Shown: positions 23,924-34,727 of the stretch, piece after piece
How positions within the stretch are numbered: the stretch's first letter is position 1
Layout of the letters: the number at the start of each line of letters is the position of its first letter
Source of the DNA: Paraphaeosphaeria minitans
Taxonomy: Eukaryota; Ascomycota; Dothideomycetes; Pleosporales; Didymosphaeriaceae
DNA: 64,000 nucleotides
Assembly: GCA_015832175.1 (NCBI GenBank)
Contig: WJXW01000012.1
Span: forward strand, 578,001-642,000
Reading direction: 5' to 3'
The notes under the pieces: generated by a model
Databases searched by the model: none
What the model saw: only the letters and a program-made list of their open reading frames with translations
Told to the model about the DNA's origin: nothing
Made by a program: the position numbers and the translations under genes

Positions 23924-24174
23924 CATGTCGGTGAGCTACCAACCCAGCACTGCGGTACGTCCACTGGCCGCTGATCTCCCGCTGCAGCCACGACGGGAGA
24001 CTGCTGGAGTCAAAGCGGATCCACCAGCTTATCCCGGTGGTTATGGCACTATCAGGACTGTATCATTTCCATTCAGCCGGTCGTCCGCGCGGATCGTGCT
24101 CCCGCGCGTTTACGGCCTTGGTCCCTTCTCTTGCTGATCACCTTGGCATTCAGTATCGTGAGCTTTGTGGCTTG
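23924..24174 (+). CDS. Possible small single-pass membrane protein (weak)
   Basis: After a leader-like stretch an ATG in good context (CACCATGTCGG) opens MSVSYQPSTAV..., followed by a hydrophilic, proline-rich part (DPPAYPGGYG). The unspliced frame stops at 24137 (TGA). In another frame a basic-plus-hydrophobic stretch, RLRPWSLLLLITLAFSIVSF, ends in TGA at 24172-24174 and would make a transmembrane helix if a small intron ending in TTCAG near 24077 were removed. I could not fix a convincing donor. Proline-rich head plus single helix is seen at the start of many fungal surface proteins, so this may be a truncated one. Confidence 0.2.
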
Positions 24175-24970
24175 AACTTCGATACCTAGTCTGTCTGAGT
24201 GTGAGAAGAACCGGTTGCCTTAAGATTGGCTGGGCAAGGACTCGTTCTTCTGGGATGTTCCCGTCATCACTGATGCGCTTGATGATCAAGATGCAGCTTG
24301 GAGGTACCATAGATAACTTTTGCTGTTTGCATATCTATAGATGTAACGTTGATCAATTTTACAATAGCTGTATTGTACCACGATACATCCAAATAAGCGC
24401 TAGCACTGTCCCGGCCGAACAAGACTTCGTCTTCTGACGTTGTTGATCTACACTCTGTCCACATTCCTACGGTGCGAAACGGGCCTTAATCATTATTAGA
24501 GCTGATCATATATGCTCCTTGAGTTATTCTTCATATCAGTTAAGCACCAATTTTTTGTGGGTGCTTCAGGATATCGATCCGATACACGTCACATTGGCAA
24601 TCAATTGTAGTAATTTGCCATCATCATGAAACAATGATCTGTAAATTACACACTCTCGGTTGCATCTTGAGATAGGACTTGACCACAAAATAAAGGGATC
24701 ACTAGATCACCGGTCAAACACCGCTGACTGTTGGAATTTCCTGCCATTGCTTAGTGACCATGCAACCTCTAGTTAGATTTTCAGCTTCATCGGCGGAAAT
24801 ATACAGACAATTCAAGGGAGAGAACAAACAGATAATCCTTCTTAGCTGTATTCAATTCTTGCACTACATATAAGCAATCTTGAACACGCAGTTTTATGGG
24901 TTTACAGTCTAGGATAACCGTGGTAGACTGGGCATGCAAGATCCTAGTATGAATCAAAATGGCTAACAAA

Positions 24971-25104
24971 AAAACTGGACTTCCAGCGTACCTCATCCTG
25001 TAGGAGCTTAGTATATATTACAGTTACAAAATTCCCATTTAATAGTCTAGCCCAAGATCTTATAGCCACAAAGGGTCTAGTTTCCATCACCAGCCACTGT
25101 GAAT
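24971..25104. repeat. Dispersed repeat, copy B (pair with 1921-2055)
   Basis: Aligns over 134 bases with 1921-2055, ending in the shared GCCACTGTGAAT. Read on the minus strand, copy B keeps a frame with NSQWLVMETRPFVAIR, against YSQWLMGKNGLLIAIK in copy A, so the parent probably encoded protein there. The surrounding AT-richness fits a mutated mobile element, but ends and target duplications are not visible. Confidence 0.6.
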
Positions 25105-26386
25105 TATGAAAAGACTATGGAAAATAGAGTAACCCTGGCAAACATGCACGAATCCTATCATAATATTGTGCTAATACGAGGCGAGGCTCGACGACATGTC
25201 CCTAGCCAAAGCCCCAAGACGGCTCTTCCAGCCATCACTGTACATGTACCACAACGCGTTTACAAGTACAGGAGGTTGGTAAGCTGTCTATAGCCACTTC
25301 GATCAGCCTTTTTTGTAGTTGAACTGGTACTCTGGATGCGAGTCTCCTCCAGCGACCTCTTCGTATGACCAAAGTGAAATGCTAAACATGGGACATGAAA
25401 CATCAACATCCTTTGCATTATGTGAGTCTTGCGTTGTTATTTAAGCACGATTAGTCTCTCTATTCTCCCTTTCCTTGCTCTACAGCTTCGCGAATCTCCC
25501 ATCAGTTACCGCCGAATCGTTATAACAGATTCGTAGTGTGCGCTCAGCTGCTTTAGAGACAGCCTAGATTAGCTATAGCATGTTGAATTAATCTCTAGTG
25601 AAAGATAAATGGTCTTCGGGTCGTTTCTTACTACCCTGTCTCTTTTCCTTTGACATGCCCTAAAACTCTAAACAACGGCAATATGTCTGATGTTCTTCTT
25701 CTCCTCTTGGTTAGACCTCCAAGCTCTATTGTCAACAAAAGGTCGAGGGGGCTTAACTTCTTATTAAGGCTACTACTGACACAATCCTCAAAGCTTCACA
25801 CCTACCGGCCAACATATTCACCTTTTTTAGTCTCTAGTATCATGTCAAATTCCCACAGTCCTCCATTCTTACCCCACGATCGATTCGGGGCACACCCATT
25901 CCGCGGCCTTGCGAACCTAGAACTGCTTCTACTGCCTTTCTATGCTCCCCGCATACCCACCCATGAGCATCTCATCCTTACCAATGTCACTCGAACCCAC
26001 ATTCCGCAAAAGAAGCAGCATCGCCACCAACGTCCTCTCCCGCATCGCACTCCCGTTTACTCCCCTCTTCTCAACCCTACACCGCCTACACCCCCACGCG
26101 CCAAATCTGCGTATATTTCAATATGGATCCTTCCGCTGGGTACCAACGCCATTGGCCCTCCAGCATCGCGCACGCGTGTAAGCAAGCGATAGTGCTGCGT
26201 GAAGAAAGCCCGGCGTCTAACCCTGGAGTCCGTGGCAAAGATCCATGTGCCAGAAAAGTAGGCCAGCGAGATCTCTGAACAACAGGCCCCATGATGCACA
26301 AAACAGTGCCTCGAGGAAGGTAAGACGGAGGATCGACGCGACGGTAGGTCGATGCAAGTCTGTTTTTCACTTGCTAGCTTCTATTT

Positions 26387-26402
26387 CCCCCCCCCCCCCC
26401 CC
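26387..26402. repeat. Poly-C homopolymer, 16 bases
   Basis: An uninterrupted run of C in an intergenic region. Runs of this length vary in length and are prone to sequencing error. Confidence 0.85.
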
Positions 26403-26915
26403 TCTTCCACTGTACCGGATCTTCCACCGAACTTCTCTCTTGTAGACTCGCAATGGTCAATATGAAAATCTACCCAGTTCACTTGGACATGTTAAGATTC
26501 TTGCTGGATCTCCGGCATCCTGCTTGCGGCTACGGCTAATTCATCTGCACGTCGGGAACGAGTCTGATCGGAAAGGATGGAGAGTGAGCACATCACGCAC
26601 TTCACGGCTCCATCTCTCAGGAACAAGTATGTGTCAAGCTGCCATCTCGGCGCGTCGTGCTAACCCACCATAACGTTTAGCTCCAAAGACTGCTTGGCAC
26701 AGTCACCAGGAATCTATCATTCACTCAAAAGTGTTTGTTCCTTCGGGATAGAAGCTCAGCGTTTTCAAATCTACATTCAGCTTTACCCAAAAGCTAACAG
26801 TACAAGAAAGGGGGAATCTGTAACCAAGCAAAACCAAACCAGGCAAAAATAAATCAGTCAATATCAAATCAGATCAGATCAAATCATAACCCTCGTCCAT
26901 CCCATCGTTTCCCGC

Positions 26916-27523
26916 CTAGTACTGGATGCGTCCAGCGACGCTCCTCTTCGCGCCTCCACCCGAGCAAAGCGTCATGGTAATATCGCCGCCAACCTCGCCC
27001 GGAAGGCAGCTCTTAGTGGACAAATCGTCGTTCCAGACGAAGTAAGCCTGGCTGGGGTCGTGCGTATTGGGGGGCAGGCTGGCGACGGCGCAGGTGCCGC
27101 CGGTAGCCTCAAGGCGGATACCGGCGTCGAAGCCGGCGCAGTTTGCACCGTCGACGCCGCCGTCGGCGCCGAAGTTGACGCAGTCGATTAGCGAGATGTC
27201 GTACCAGAGGGTGTCGGCGACAGAGTACTCAAACTGCGTGATGCCGTGGGCCCACATCAGGTTGGGATCCTTGGCGATCTTGAGGGACTGGTGGCCCTGG
27301 AGGCCCTCGGACCAGGAGCCGCCGGCGGGTATGGGGGCCTGGGCATTGGTGGCAGTGCTTCTGTGGTCATGGTCAGTGCTGCGGTGTTGTGGTTGATCAG
27401 TGGGCGGGCTTACAAGACGGTGACATCGTAGCCGCACTGGTTGTTGATGATGGCGTTACCGGCAAGGACGGTAGAAATGAGGGTCTGGAGCGCGACGGCG
27501 CTGAAAACGTTGCGGGAGAACAT
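26916..27523 (-). CDS. Secreted BYS1/thaumatin-like domain protein
   Basis: Exons 27523-27414 and 27360-26916 join across a 53-base intron to give 184 residues. A signal peptide covers about residues 1-22 (MFSRNVFSAVALQTLISTVLAG). The mature protein begins NAIINNQCGYDVTVLS, the hallmark start of the BYS1 family (blastomyces yeast-phase-specific protein and relatives). Later segments fit the family's beta-sandwich: AGGSWSEG, a FEYSVAD.LWYDIS strand, DCVNFGADG, and cysteines in ANCAGF, GGTCAV, KSCLPG and TLCSGG. Family members are small secreted antigens or cell-wall proteins of poorly known function. Its gene-poor setting resembles that of the secreted protein at 15891. Confidence 0.8.
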
Positions 27524-29197
27524 GTTTTTCAAAGATTGTAGAACGTGCAAGGATGCAATGAGTGGACGACTAACCAGTAGTCAAAATTGGATATAGAGCG
27601 AAGAAGAGGAGAAAGTTGCTGACTCTGATGCTGGTGGAGATTGGAGCAGCGGCGCCGATCAGCCATCTTATAATGAAGGAGGGGCCGTTTAGGCATCCTG
27701 CCAAACATGAATGTCTGGATCCGAACGGGCCGTATCTGACATTCTTCCATAATGAAACGACGACCGGGGTTCACAGGCGTAGTAGGCATAGCTTCAGCTT
27801 AGGGAAGGGTAGGTGCATGATCTGTCTTGCGACATTAGACATCGGAGCTCTTCCTACAAGACTCCGTCATGGAGGCCATCAGGGTTGACAACACGGACAC
27901 GAGAGTGCTGTGGCTCACGTAGTGACGGACAATACAGTCGTGGTTGCGATTGGTCGGAGATGCTGACATAAGAGTGGCGCGCGCTGTGCCACAGTCCGAA
28001 GTTCCATGTTCGAGCGTGCTGAGTGGTTCGCGTAGGTGACCAGAAGCTACCGTAGTCCGTGGGGGCGATACACCGCGCGCACGTTGCTGATCCGTTGTTT
28101 GAGGTCTCCTGCAAATTTCCGTACTCCGACGAGCAGTTCAACGGGTCACGATTGCTCCCCTGAAGTCTGTAGGCAAAGGGCAATGGTGTTGGTAAGAAAT
28201 CCTGCAGGTGCTGAATAGGATCGTGCAAATGCTTCGAAACAACCCTTTGCGGCCTACTTCATTGCAGCGAGTACAGCGAACATGCGGGCTGTGAACTTGG
28301 ACTGTGTCTGACATGAAACAAAGCGTGAGCTGAGTCTTTTGCACCAATGACCAAGCTTGGTCTTGAGTCAGTTTGCCAATGTTGAGTTTAGGTCAATTCA
28401 TTCGCAGTGGTTGTCATTGAGAGATTCATCTATAAAACTCAGCGTCGCTCGTTCCTGAATGGCTTTACTGTGTCACGACACATCTTTGAAGCAGTAATAC
28501 GGCGGTGGCTAGAGATGCTTTGAGAGGGTTGGGTTGCCGGAAGGCAAATGGGCCTGAGGATATTCGGGCGAACATGATCCGCGCAAGCATGTTCTGTAGC
28601 TGCAGGTGCGGGCCTCGTTGGTGAACGCTTCCAGGAAGATCCGAGACATGGAAAAATGGTCTGCCTCGTGGAGGTAGCGTTTCCTGATTTAAGCATGGGA
28701 AGCCTTCGTCAAGCGCCCCATTCGACGCTTTGGGAATGAAAGTGGCCAAGCCATTCGCAGTAAGGCGTGCTCCGCATGTTGGGCGTACTATCCAGGTCCG
28801 CCCTTGTAGATGGAGCTCGCAGCTCGCATTTCGTTTGATGGGCAAAGCCATGAGTTGGCCATGTCAGCACGCCGACGGTTCCTTTGAGCGCACGTGGACA
28901 TCGTCGAGACGGCCGGGTAGCTCTACAACCGATCACGGGGCCATCTCAGATACGTGGAGGGATACACGGCAAAAGCATGTGGTGATGAAGGCACCATGGG
29001 GCGTTTGGGGTGGGTGATGTGCAAAGGTGCCCGGAACAGAACAAAGTCCTCGGCACGACCTGCCCTTGGCCTGCGATGCTACCCCGCATCCGATCGCACC
29101 TTTCCCCCACCTCTCGGCCCGCACCTCTAGGTAAACGGCCGACCCTCACACAGCTGCCAGACCTTCACGTCACCCCGCGCCCACACTGAACACCACA
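27524..29197. other. Intergenic, divergent promoters
   Basis: About 1.7 kb between the BYS1-like gene (minus) and the HIT gene (plus). No gene is supported; several 60-130 codon frames overlap on both strands and share no motif. Confidence 0.4.
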
Positions 29198-29730
29198 ATG
29201 GCCTGTATCTTCTGCAAGATCATCAAGGGTAAGCAAGCGCCACAGCTCCAGCCTAGCCGCCGCTGACCCACCCGCATAGGGGAGATCCCGTCGCTGAAGC
29301 TCTTCGAGTCGGAGAAGACGCTTGCGTTCCTCGACATCGGTCCCCTCTCTCGCGGCCACTCTGTACGTCCCGCTATCTTGCTCCCCTCGGTTTTCCTGGC
29401 CTCGAGATACGTGTGCGGCTTCTGCAGCTAACGCCCCGTTCACAGCTCATCATCCCGAAGCACCACGGTGCAAAGCTGCACGACATCCCCGACGACCAGC
29501 TCGCCGAGGTGCTCTCCGTGACGAAGAAGATTGCCGTCGCTCAGGGCGTGCAGGACTACAACGTTCTGCAGAACAACGGGCGGATCGCGCACCAGGAGGT
29601 CGACCATGTGCACTTCCACCTGATTCCCAAGCCGAATGAGACGGAGGGGCTGGGCATTGAGTGGACGACGAAGCCGGCAGATAAGGGGGAGCTGCAGAAG
29701 CTGCTGGAGGATATCAAGAGTAAGATGTGA
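29198..29730 (+). CDS. HNT1: HIT-family (Hint/HNT1) purine nucleoside phosphoramidase
   Basis: Hydrolyses adenosine 5'-phosphoramidates and related aminoacyl-adenylates in cytosol and nucleus. Exons 29198-29228, 29280-29362 and 29446-29730 give 132 residues, the normal size. The opening CIFCKIIKGEIPS is the Hint start with its CxxC pair. Next come FLDIGPLSRGHSLIIPKHH, LQNNGRIAHQEVDHVH, and the active-site histidine triad HVHFHLIPK (HxHxH at about residues 92-96). All catalytic residues are present. The start codon follows a CACCACA context. The gene converges with the enoyl-CoA hydratase gene 130 bases away. Confidence 0.93.
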
Positions 29731-29860
29731 GGGGTGCAGATGCGAAAAGTAACCCACTACGACTCAGATACACGCAATCACAACAAACCAAGCCTTCCAA
29801 TCACAACAAGCCGAGCCTGGGGCAGCTTTATGCGGTTGTTATGTTGGTCGATTCTCTAAC

Positions 29861-30816
29861 CTATCGTCCTTTGAACACAGGCTTCCTCTTCTCACGGAAC
29901 GCTGCAAGAGCTTCGTCGCGATCTTCCGTCTTGACCACCATCTCGTACGCCGGGTTCTCTGCCTTTTCGCCCAATGCGCAACCCTCCAGCGCTATCAATG
30001 CTGCATTGATGGCAATTGGCCCGCCCTCGCAGATCTGCCTTGCGAGATTTATAGACTCAGCTAGTACCTTCTTCCGCGCGGCGCCCTCTGTCGTTGCCTC
30101 TTCCTCCGTGATTTCTATCAGCCGGTCGCACAGCCCGAGGAAGTATGCTTCTGGGCCACCGACTCTGCGCCCCGTGAGAATCATGTCTCGCGCTCTTCCC
30201 AAGCCAATCAGGGCAGGCAGGCGGTATGTTCCTCCTGCGCCCGGGATAATGGCAAGGCGGGTCTCGGGGAGGGCTACAGTGGTGGTGGATGCAAAGACGC
30301 GCAAGTGGGTGGTCAAAGCGAGCTCGAGGCCGCCGCCGAACGCAGGTGCCGCAAGGGCAGATATGGTGGGGATCGGCAGCTGGGATATCGCGTTCAAGGT
30401 GCCGCGCAGGGTAGTGAGGAAGTTGGCTGTGCTTTGGGATCGTAAGCTCCACGTCGTGGCCGAATCGGCTCGGGAGAGGAGGAAGAGGCTTACTCTTCCT
30501 GCGTGAAAGTCGCGCGCTCTTTGAGATCTGCGCCTGCGCAGAAACTCGTGTCTACATCGCTTGCTAATATGAGGGCCCTCGTTGCGCCCTTCCCCTCCTC
30601 GTTGTGGATGCTGTTGACTTGGTGGGTCAGCTCCGCGAGCAGCTGGCGGGATATAGCGTTGCGCGCGGCCGGGCGGTTGAACGAGAGAATGCGAATGCTG
30701 CCCGAGTGTGGTGCAGGGACATTGGTAACGTTTAGGACCGGAGAGGGTGCGCTCGAGTATGCGCGGCGTTGGAATTGGAGCGTGTATAACCGGAATGCGG
30801 GCCTGAAGAGAGGCAT
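29861..30816 (-). CDS. Mitochondrial enoyl-CoA hydratase/isomerase (AUH-like methylglutaconyl-CoA hydratase)
   Basis: A crotonase-fold hydratase. The closest resemblance is to AUH-type 3-methylglutaconyl-CoA hydratase of leucine breakdown, although other short-chain hydratases are possible. Exons 30816-30494 and 30431-29861 give 297 residues. Residues 1-22 form an arginine-rich, acid-free mitochondrial presequence (MPLFRPAFRLYTLQFQRRAY). Crotonase signatures are FNRPAARNAIS, SFCAGADLKERATF (oxyanion hole), APAFGGGLELAL, ALPETRLAIIPGAGGTYRLP with the catalytic-region glutamate, and the C-terminal AFREKRKPVFKGR. Length and motif order are normal. The gene ends 130 bases from the HIT gene on the opposite strand. 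Confidence 0.88.
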
Positions 30817-32029
30817 CTTGTGTATATGCTACAGGCTTTTTAGGCTTGCAACAGATTGTTTATAGGTATTCGACAATCCCAGATGTGTAACTTTGGGCTG
30901 TGGTAGTTGAGGAGTAACAATGCAAGTGGAGCGGCTATCTGCGGTGTACGACGCAGTCGGACCGCGGCTTCTTTCTGGGAGCTAGGACCACATGTTTTCT
31001 TGGGAGTGCGGAGAACTTAGGACCGATTGCTTTTCCATCTCATGCATATTTACCGTATGAGTTCGGATCCAACAATCGTCATCTCGACAATAATCCTGTG
31101 GTATCAAAGGTTATGTCAAGTATTTCAAAGCTGGTGTTACTATGCATCCCAGGATAGGCTCAGCACGAGGCCATTGGAAGCACAATACCTAGGTAAGAGT
31201 TCGACCAGAATCAGAGAGAAGTCGCAGACGAACATGTAAGAGCTCTAATATGATGGTCTCCAAGAGATATGGTTCGTCATAACCGGTACACATGCTCGAA
31301 GTGAACGTGACCATGCTTCTAGTGCTAAAGTCGCGAACCAGAACAAGACGTTATCTTCGGGGGCCTTGCTGACTTTCGAAAACGACGTGAGTTGACTATG
31401 GCAGATTCCAGGCGAACGCAGAACAAAGCTGATCGTCGTCATCGTCCGACGGCATTCACGGTATGACTCCTGCACACTTAAAGCAATAATACGAAGCAAC
31501 CAATAGCTAGAGGCAACATTGCCAAGTTCAAAGGCACGCGAGAAAAATACCGCACGCGACGAACCCCGATTGTGCATGAAGCAATGAATCTTCCATCTCC
31601 ATTCGACAAAAGCAGATCCGTGGAAGATGGAAGTACGTTGCGATCATCAGAAGAGTCACAAATCGTCCTATAAGAATGGTTATCGAATTCCAATGACCGA
31701 GAGCAATGCATTTCTAGGTGTGGAACTAGAGGGATGTAGGCTGGTTGAGGCTTGTCCACGTGTCTGTCCACCCACCGGATAAACTACAATAGGTATGCAC
31801 CTGCTATTCTAAGCGCCAAGCAGAAAATGTCACTTGCCTCATCATCGTGGGGTTGGAGTGGCACTGAGGCGGGAATAGAGGGGACAGAAAATCCCCGCGA
31901 TACCGTTAACCTGGTTGCGTCGTCTCACAGATTGCATCCCGTATTCATGCTGCACAGTGAATATTGCCTGCTTGACCATCACTACTCTGGTGGACTTTTG
32001 GCTGCTGACATTAACCTTCCCTCTGCATC
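30817..32029. other. Intergenic, divergent promoters
   Basis: About 1.2 kb between the hydratase gene (minus) and the dioxygenase gene (plus). No gene is supported. The last 150 bases carry pyrimidine-rich leader-like sequence. Confidence 0.4.
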
Positions 32030-33085
32030 ATGGCTGAAAAAGATTATAAGCTGCCGCAGAGGCAGCTTGACCATTTTCTCGAACACGGCTGGATCAAGTT
32101 GGCAAGTTGCTTTACGCGCGAGAAGTCGGCTGAGCTTCAATCAGAACTATGGACACGGCTTGGTATGGACCCGAACGACATGTCGACATGGTAAGCAATT
32201 TTATACCCCTTCACTAGAACATCCACCAACACCACATGAACCAGGAACACCAAGAACGAGGCAGGCCGCGTGAACATGCCAATCCACAAATACTTCCCCG
32301 CTGCCTCCGTCGCGCCCAAGGCCTGGGCCGCCATCGGCGAACTCCTCGGCGGCGAATCCAACATCAACGACTCCGCCTCCAGCTGGAAAGACTCGTTCAT
32401 CGTCAACGTCGGCACGCCCCAAGGCGCAGGGAAATACATCAAACCCCAGGACCTGACCAACTGGCACGTCGACGGCGACTTCTTCGTGCACTACCTCGAC
32501 TCCCCGGAGCAGGCCCTCCTCGTCATCCCGCTCTGGTCCGACATCGTGCCCCACGGCGGCGGCACCATCATCTGCCCCGCGGGGATCCCCATCGTCGCGA
32601 AGCACCTGTACGATCACCCCGAGGGCGTGTCGCCGCGCATGACGTCCCGCTACGACAATCCGACCTTCGAGTCCGAGGGCTCGGATCTCAGCTTCTACAT
32701 CAACATGGCGAAGCAGATGCCCGACGAGGCGTTTGTCGAGGTGACCGGCGACGTCGGCGACGTGTACCTTCTGCACCCGCTGATGCTGCACAGCGCGAGC
32801 AACAACACGCTGCGGAAGGTGAGAGTCATCACGAACCCGCCTGTCAGCGTGAAGGAGCCGTTCAACTTCAACCGCGCGGATGGGCAGTACAACGTTGTGG
32901 AGCAGAAGACGTTGAAGGCGCTGGGGAGGGAGAATCTGGAGGGGTGGAAGATCACGGCGGAGAGGCAGCGGATTGTGCCGGATAGCGCGAAGGTGAAGGC
33001 GGAGATGAAGCGGTTGGAGGAGGAGAGGTTGGCGAAGATGCAGGGGGTGCAGGTGAAGGCTGTGGAGCTGGGGTTGGAAGTTTAG
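32030..33085 (+). CDS. Phytanoyl-CoA dioxygenase (PhyH)-like Fe(II)/2-oxoglutarate oxygenase
   Basis: Probably a non-haem iron, 2-oxoglutarate-dependent oxygenase. Exons 32030-32190 and 32245-33085 join across a 54-base intron, giving 333 residues. The iron-binding HxD is in NWHVDGDFFVHYLD, the distal histidine in LLHPLMLHSASNN, and the arginine that would bind 2-oxoglutarate in LRKVRVITNPP. The N-terminal helix LDHFLEHGWIKLASCF is like PhyH proteins ('fxexGyvvl.g'). There is no signal or peroxisomal targeting end (it ends LGLEV), so a cytosolic site is likely. The C-terminus is a charged helix. Substrate is unknown. Third positions are strongly G/C, which creates a long false open frame on the opposite strand. 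Confidence 0.8.
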
Positions 33086-33457
33086 TGTTACTGGGTATGC
33101 TCTCTTATCAACGCAACTTAGTGCGCATCGAAACTGTATGATGCTATTGCCTCCACATGCATGATCATATGCACGCAATACGCCTAAAACACGTCTCCTA
33201 AATGCCCGCATTAGTGAGTTGCAAGACCTCTGCTGGTGCTTACCAATGCTTTTGACCTGGTATTGCATCAGAGATAGTCGTTTTATTCGACAGGCACATA
33301 GCTCCTCCTCATCGCCCAATGCCGATGTATTCCATATCTACTATTCCTCCCCCCATCCCACTTATCCAGACCCACGTTTCTGCGGTCCTGCCTCTTATAC
33401 ACCGCAAGGGTTCGTGTATTACGCCAGATCCAGGTTATTCGCTTCTCAGCTTACACT
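33086..33457. other. Intergenic, convergent 3' ends
   Basis: About 370 bases between convergent features; nothing else seen. Confidence 0.4.
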
Positions 33458-33838
33458 CTACCTCCCCGGCCACCAGGTGTAATTGTTCGTCTGCTCCGCT
33501 GTGTCAAACACGAGCTGGCTACTGGAGTTGAGCGGCCTCTCGGGAAACACATTTGCGGTTCCGACCCAAGAAATGAATTCGGGGACCTCGGTGTGAGTGT
33601 TGTTGCCATCGTCGACGTAGATACCGAAGCCTGTTGAGTCGGTGCGACTACGCACGTTCATCCACCCGGCAGGGGCGCTGAAATGCGATATCGGTCTCCA
33701 TCGTGTGAAAAGGCTGTTGTTCCCGAGTGATGCAATGGTCTCGGCATCTAGAACATCTGGAAGCGTGCTCGTATTCTGAGCATTACTTCCATGAAGAGTG
33801 GAGAGCAAGAAGCTCAACAGGGATAGCGTTCGCAACAT
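33458..33838 (-). pseudogene. Truncated GH32 (invertase/fructanase-type) secreted protein relic
   Basis: The frame starts with a signal peptide (MLRTLSLLSFLLSTLHGSNA) and reaches LFTRWRPISHFSAPAGWMN, the N-terminal signature of glycoside hydrolase family 32 (normally ...GWMNDPNG, where the Asp is the catalytic nucleophile). Right after GWMN the expected Asp-Pro is missing and the sequence changes to VRSRTDSTGFG..., ending after 126 residues, where a GH32 enzyme has about 500-600. The remaining 60 residues (ISWVGTANVFPER..., NYTWWPG) may be the far C-terminal part, which would imply one large internal deletion. As it stands, no activity is possible. An upstream in-frame start at 33883 is not ATG-based, so I chose 33838. 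Confidence 0.55.
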
Positions 33839-34727
33839 GAATGCCGATGATGTCCACGCGTTGCGAAGGAATACATATGACACAAGATGGGCGAATGTGA
33901 AAGCACAATATCATCCATGAGGCGCGGAGCGCTTTTAAGTAAAATTCTACAGGCCATGGCAAAGAAGCTGGCAGTTTGAGTATCGAGAGCCTAGTCAATA
34001 ATTTGGAAGGGAACCGGGGTCCTGCAGTGTAGACCAATATTCCCCCGCATCAACTGGTACATCTTCCCTGCAATGGCTGGGCGCCAGGTGCACGCCCAAG
34101 ATCACAAAGAGGGCCAGACACACCCCCTTGACGAGAGATGACGCAGGTATGCTGAAGACGACATCGACCGAACATGCGTGCGGCATTTTACAGGGCGGCA
34201 ACGACTCCGAAGTCTGGTACAGGGAACCAGAGCACAGGCCTGAGATGTCGCGGGCCTTCAAAAAACTTGGACTTGGACTTGGGCTTGGGCTTGAAGGGGT
34301 CTGCATGCACGAGGCTTAAGGCTCAAGTGGAATGATGCCGACAATCTGACCGAGCATCGGCTGGTAGACGCAAGGGATGCTCGGGTTCTGGACCAAGATG
34401 GTACCTATGGCTGCGCCGAACAGTTGTCATGGCAGACGTCCCTCGGAGTCATTCAGCGGTTTCGTTGTCCTTGTCCCGCACCGTCCGTACTAGTCCTTCA
34501 AGATAGAGGAGGAGGAGGGATGTGAAGGTGAAGGGTGTACGAGTAAGCGGAGCACGTGCGGAGGTGCCAGTCCATAGTCGGGCTTGGCGCCGTCGTCATT
34601 GCCGGGCGTCGACATGGCCTCAGCAAACGTGTCAAGATGTGCCCGCAACGCGCCGCACACTCACCACCGAGGCTTCGACCACCTCAGATGGACCTCCGCA
34701 TATCGCTCGCTCTGGAGTCACGCTAGC
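33839..34727. other. Intergenic, divergent
   Basis: About 890 bases between the GH32 relic and HRD1. No gene is supported. A short GACTTGGACTTGGGCTTGGGCTTG-type hexamer run lies near 34270. Confidence 0.4.

Larger units (their letters stand above)
20778..26915. other. Large gene-poor stretch
   Basis: About 6.1 kb with no well-supported gene. Sub-features listed separately are a weak small-protein candidate (23924-24174), a repeat copy (24971-25104) and a poly-C run (26387-26402). From about 24.3 to 25.7 kb the DNA is visibly AT-rich. An open frame at 25650-26192 is proline-rich with no recognisable motif. Around 22.13 kb there is a cluster of CACTGGT/CAGTGGT half-palindromes of unknown meaning. 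Confidence 0.45.

Noticed and set aside
29727..30506. 259-codon plus-strand frame over the hydratase
   Set aside because: Antisense shadow; the minus-strand crotonase motifs are unambiguous.
32201..33319. 372-codon minus-strand frame opposite the PhyH-like gene
   Set aside because: Its His/Arg/Leu/Val-rich composition is the mirror of a G/C-rich third position in the plus-strand gene, which has clear catalytic motifs and a good intron.
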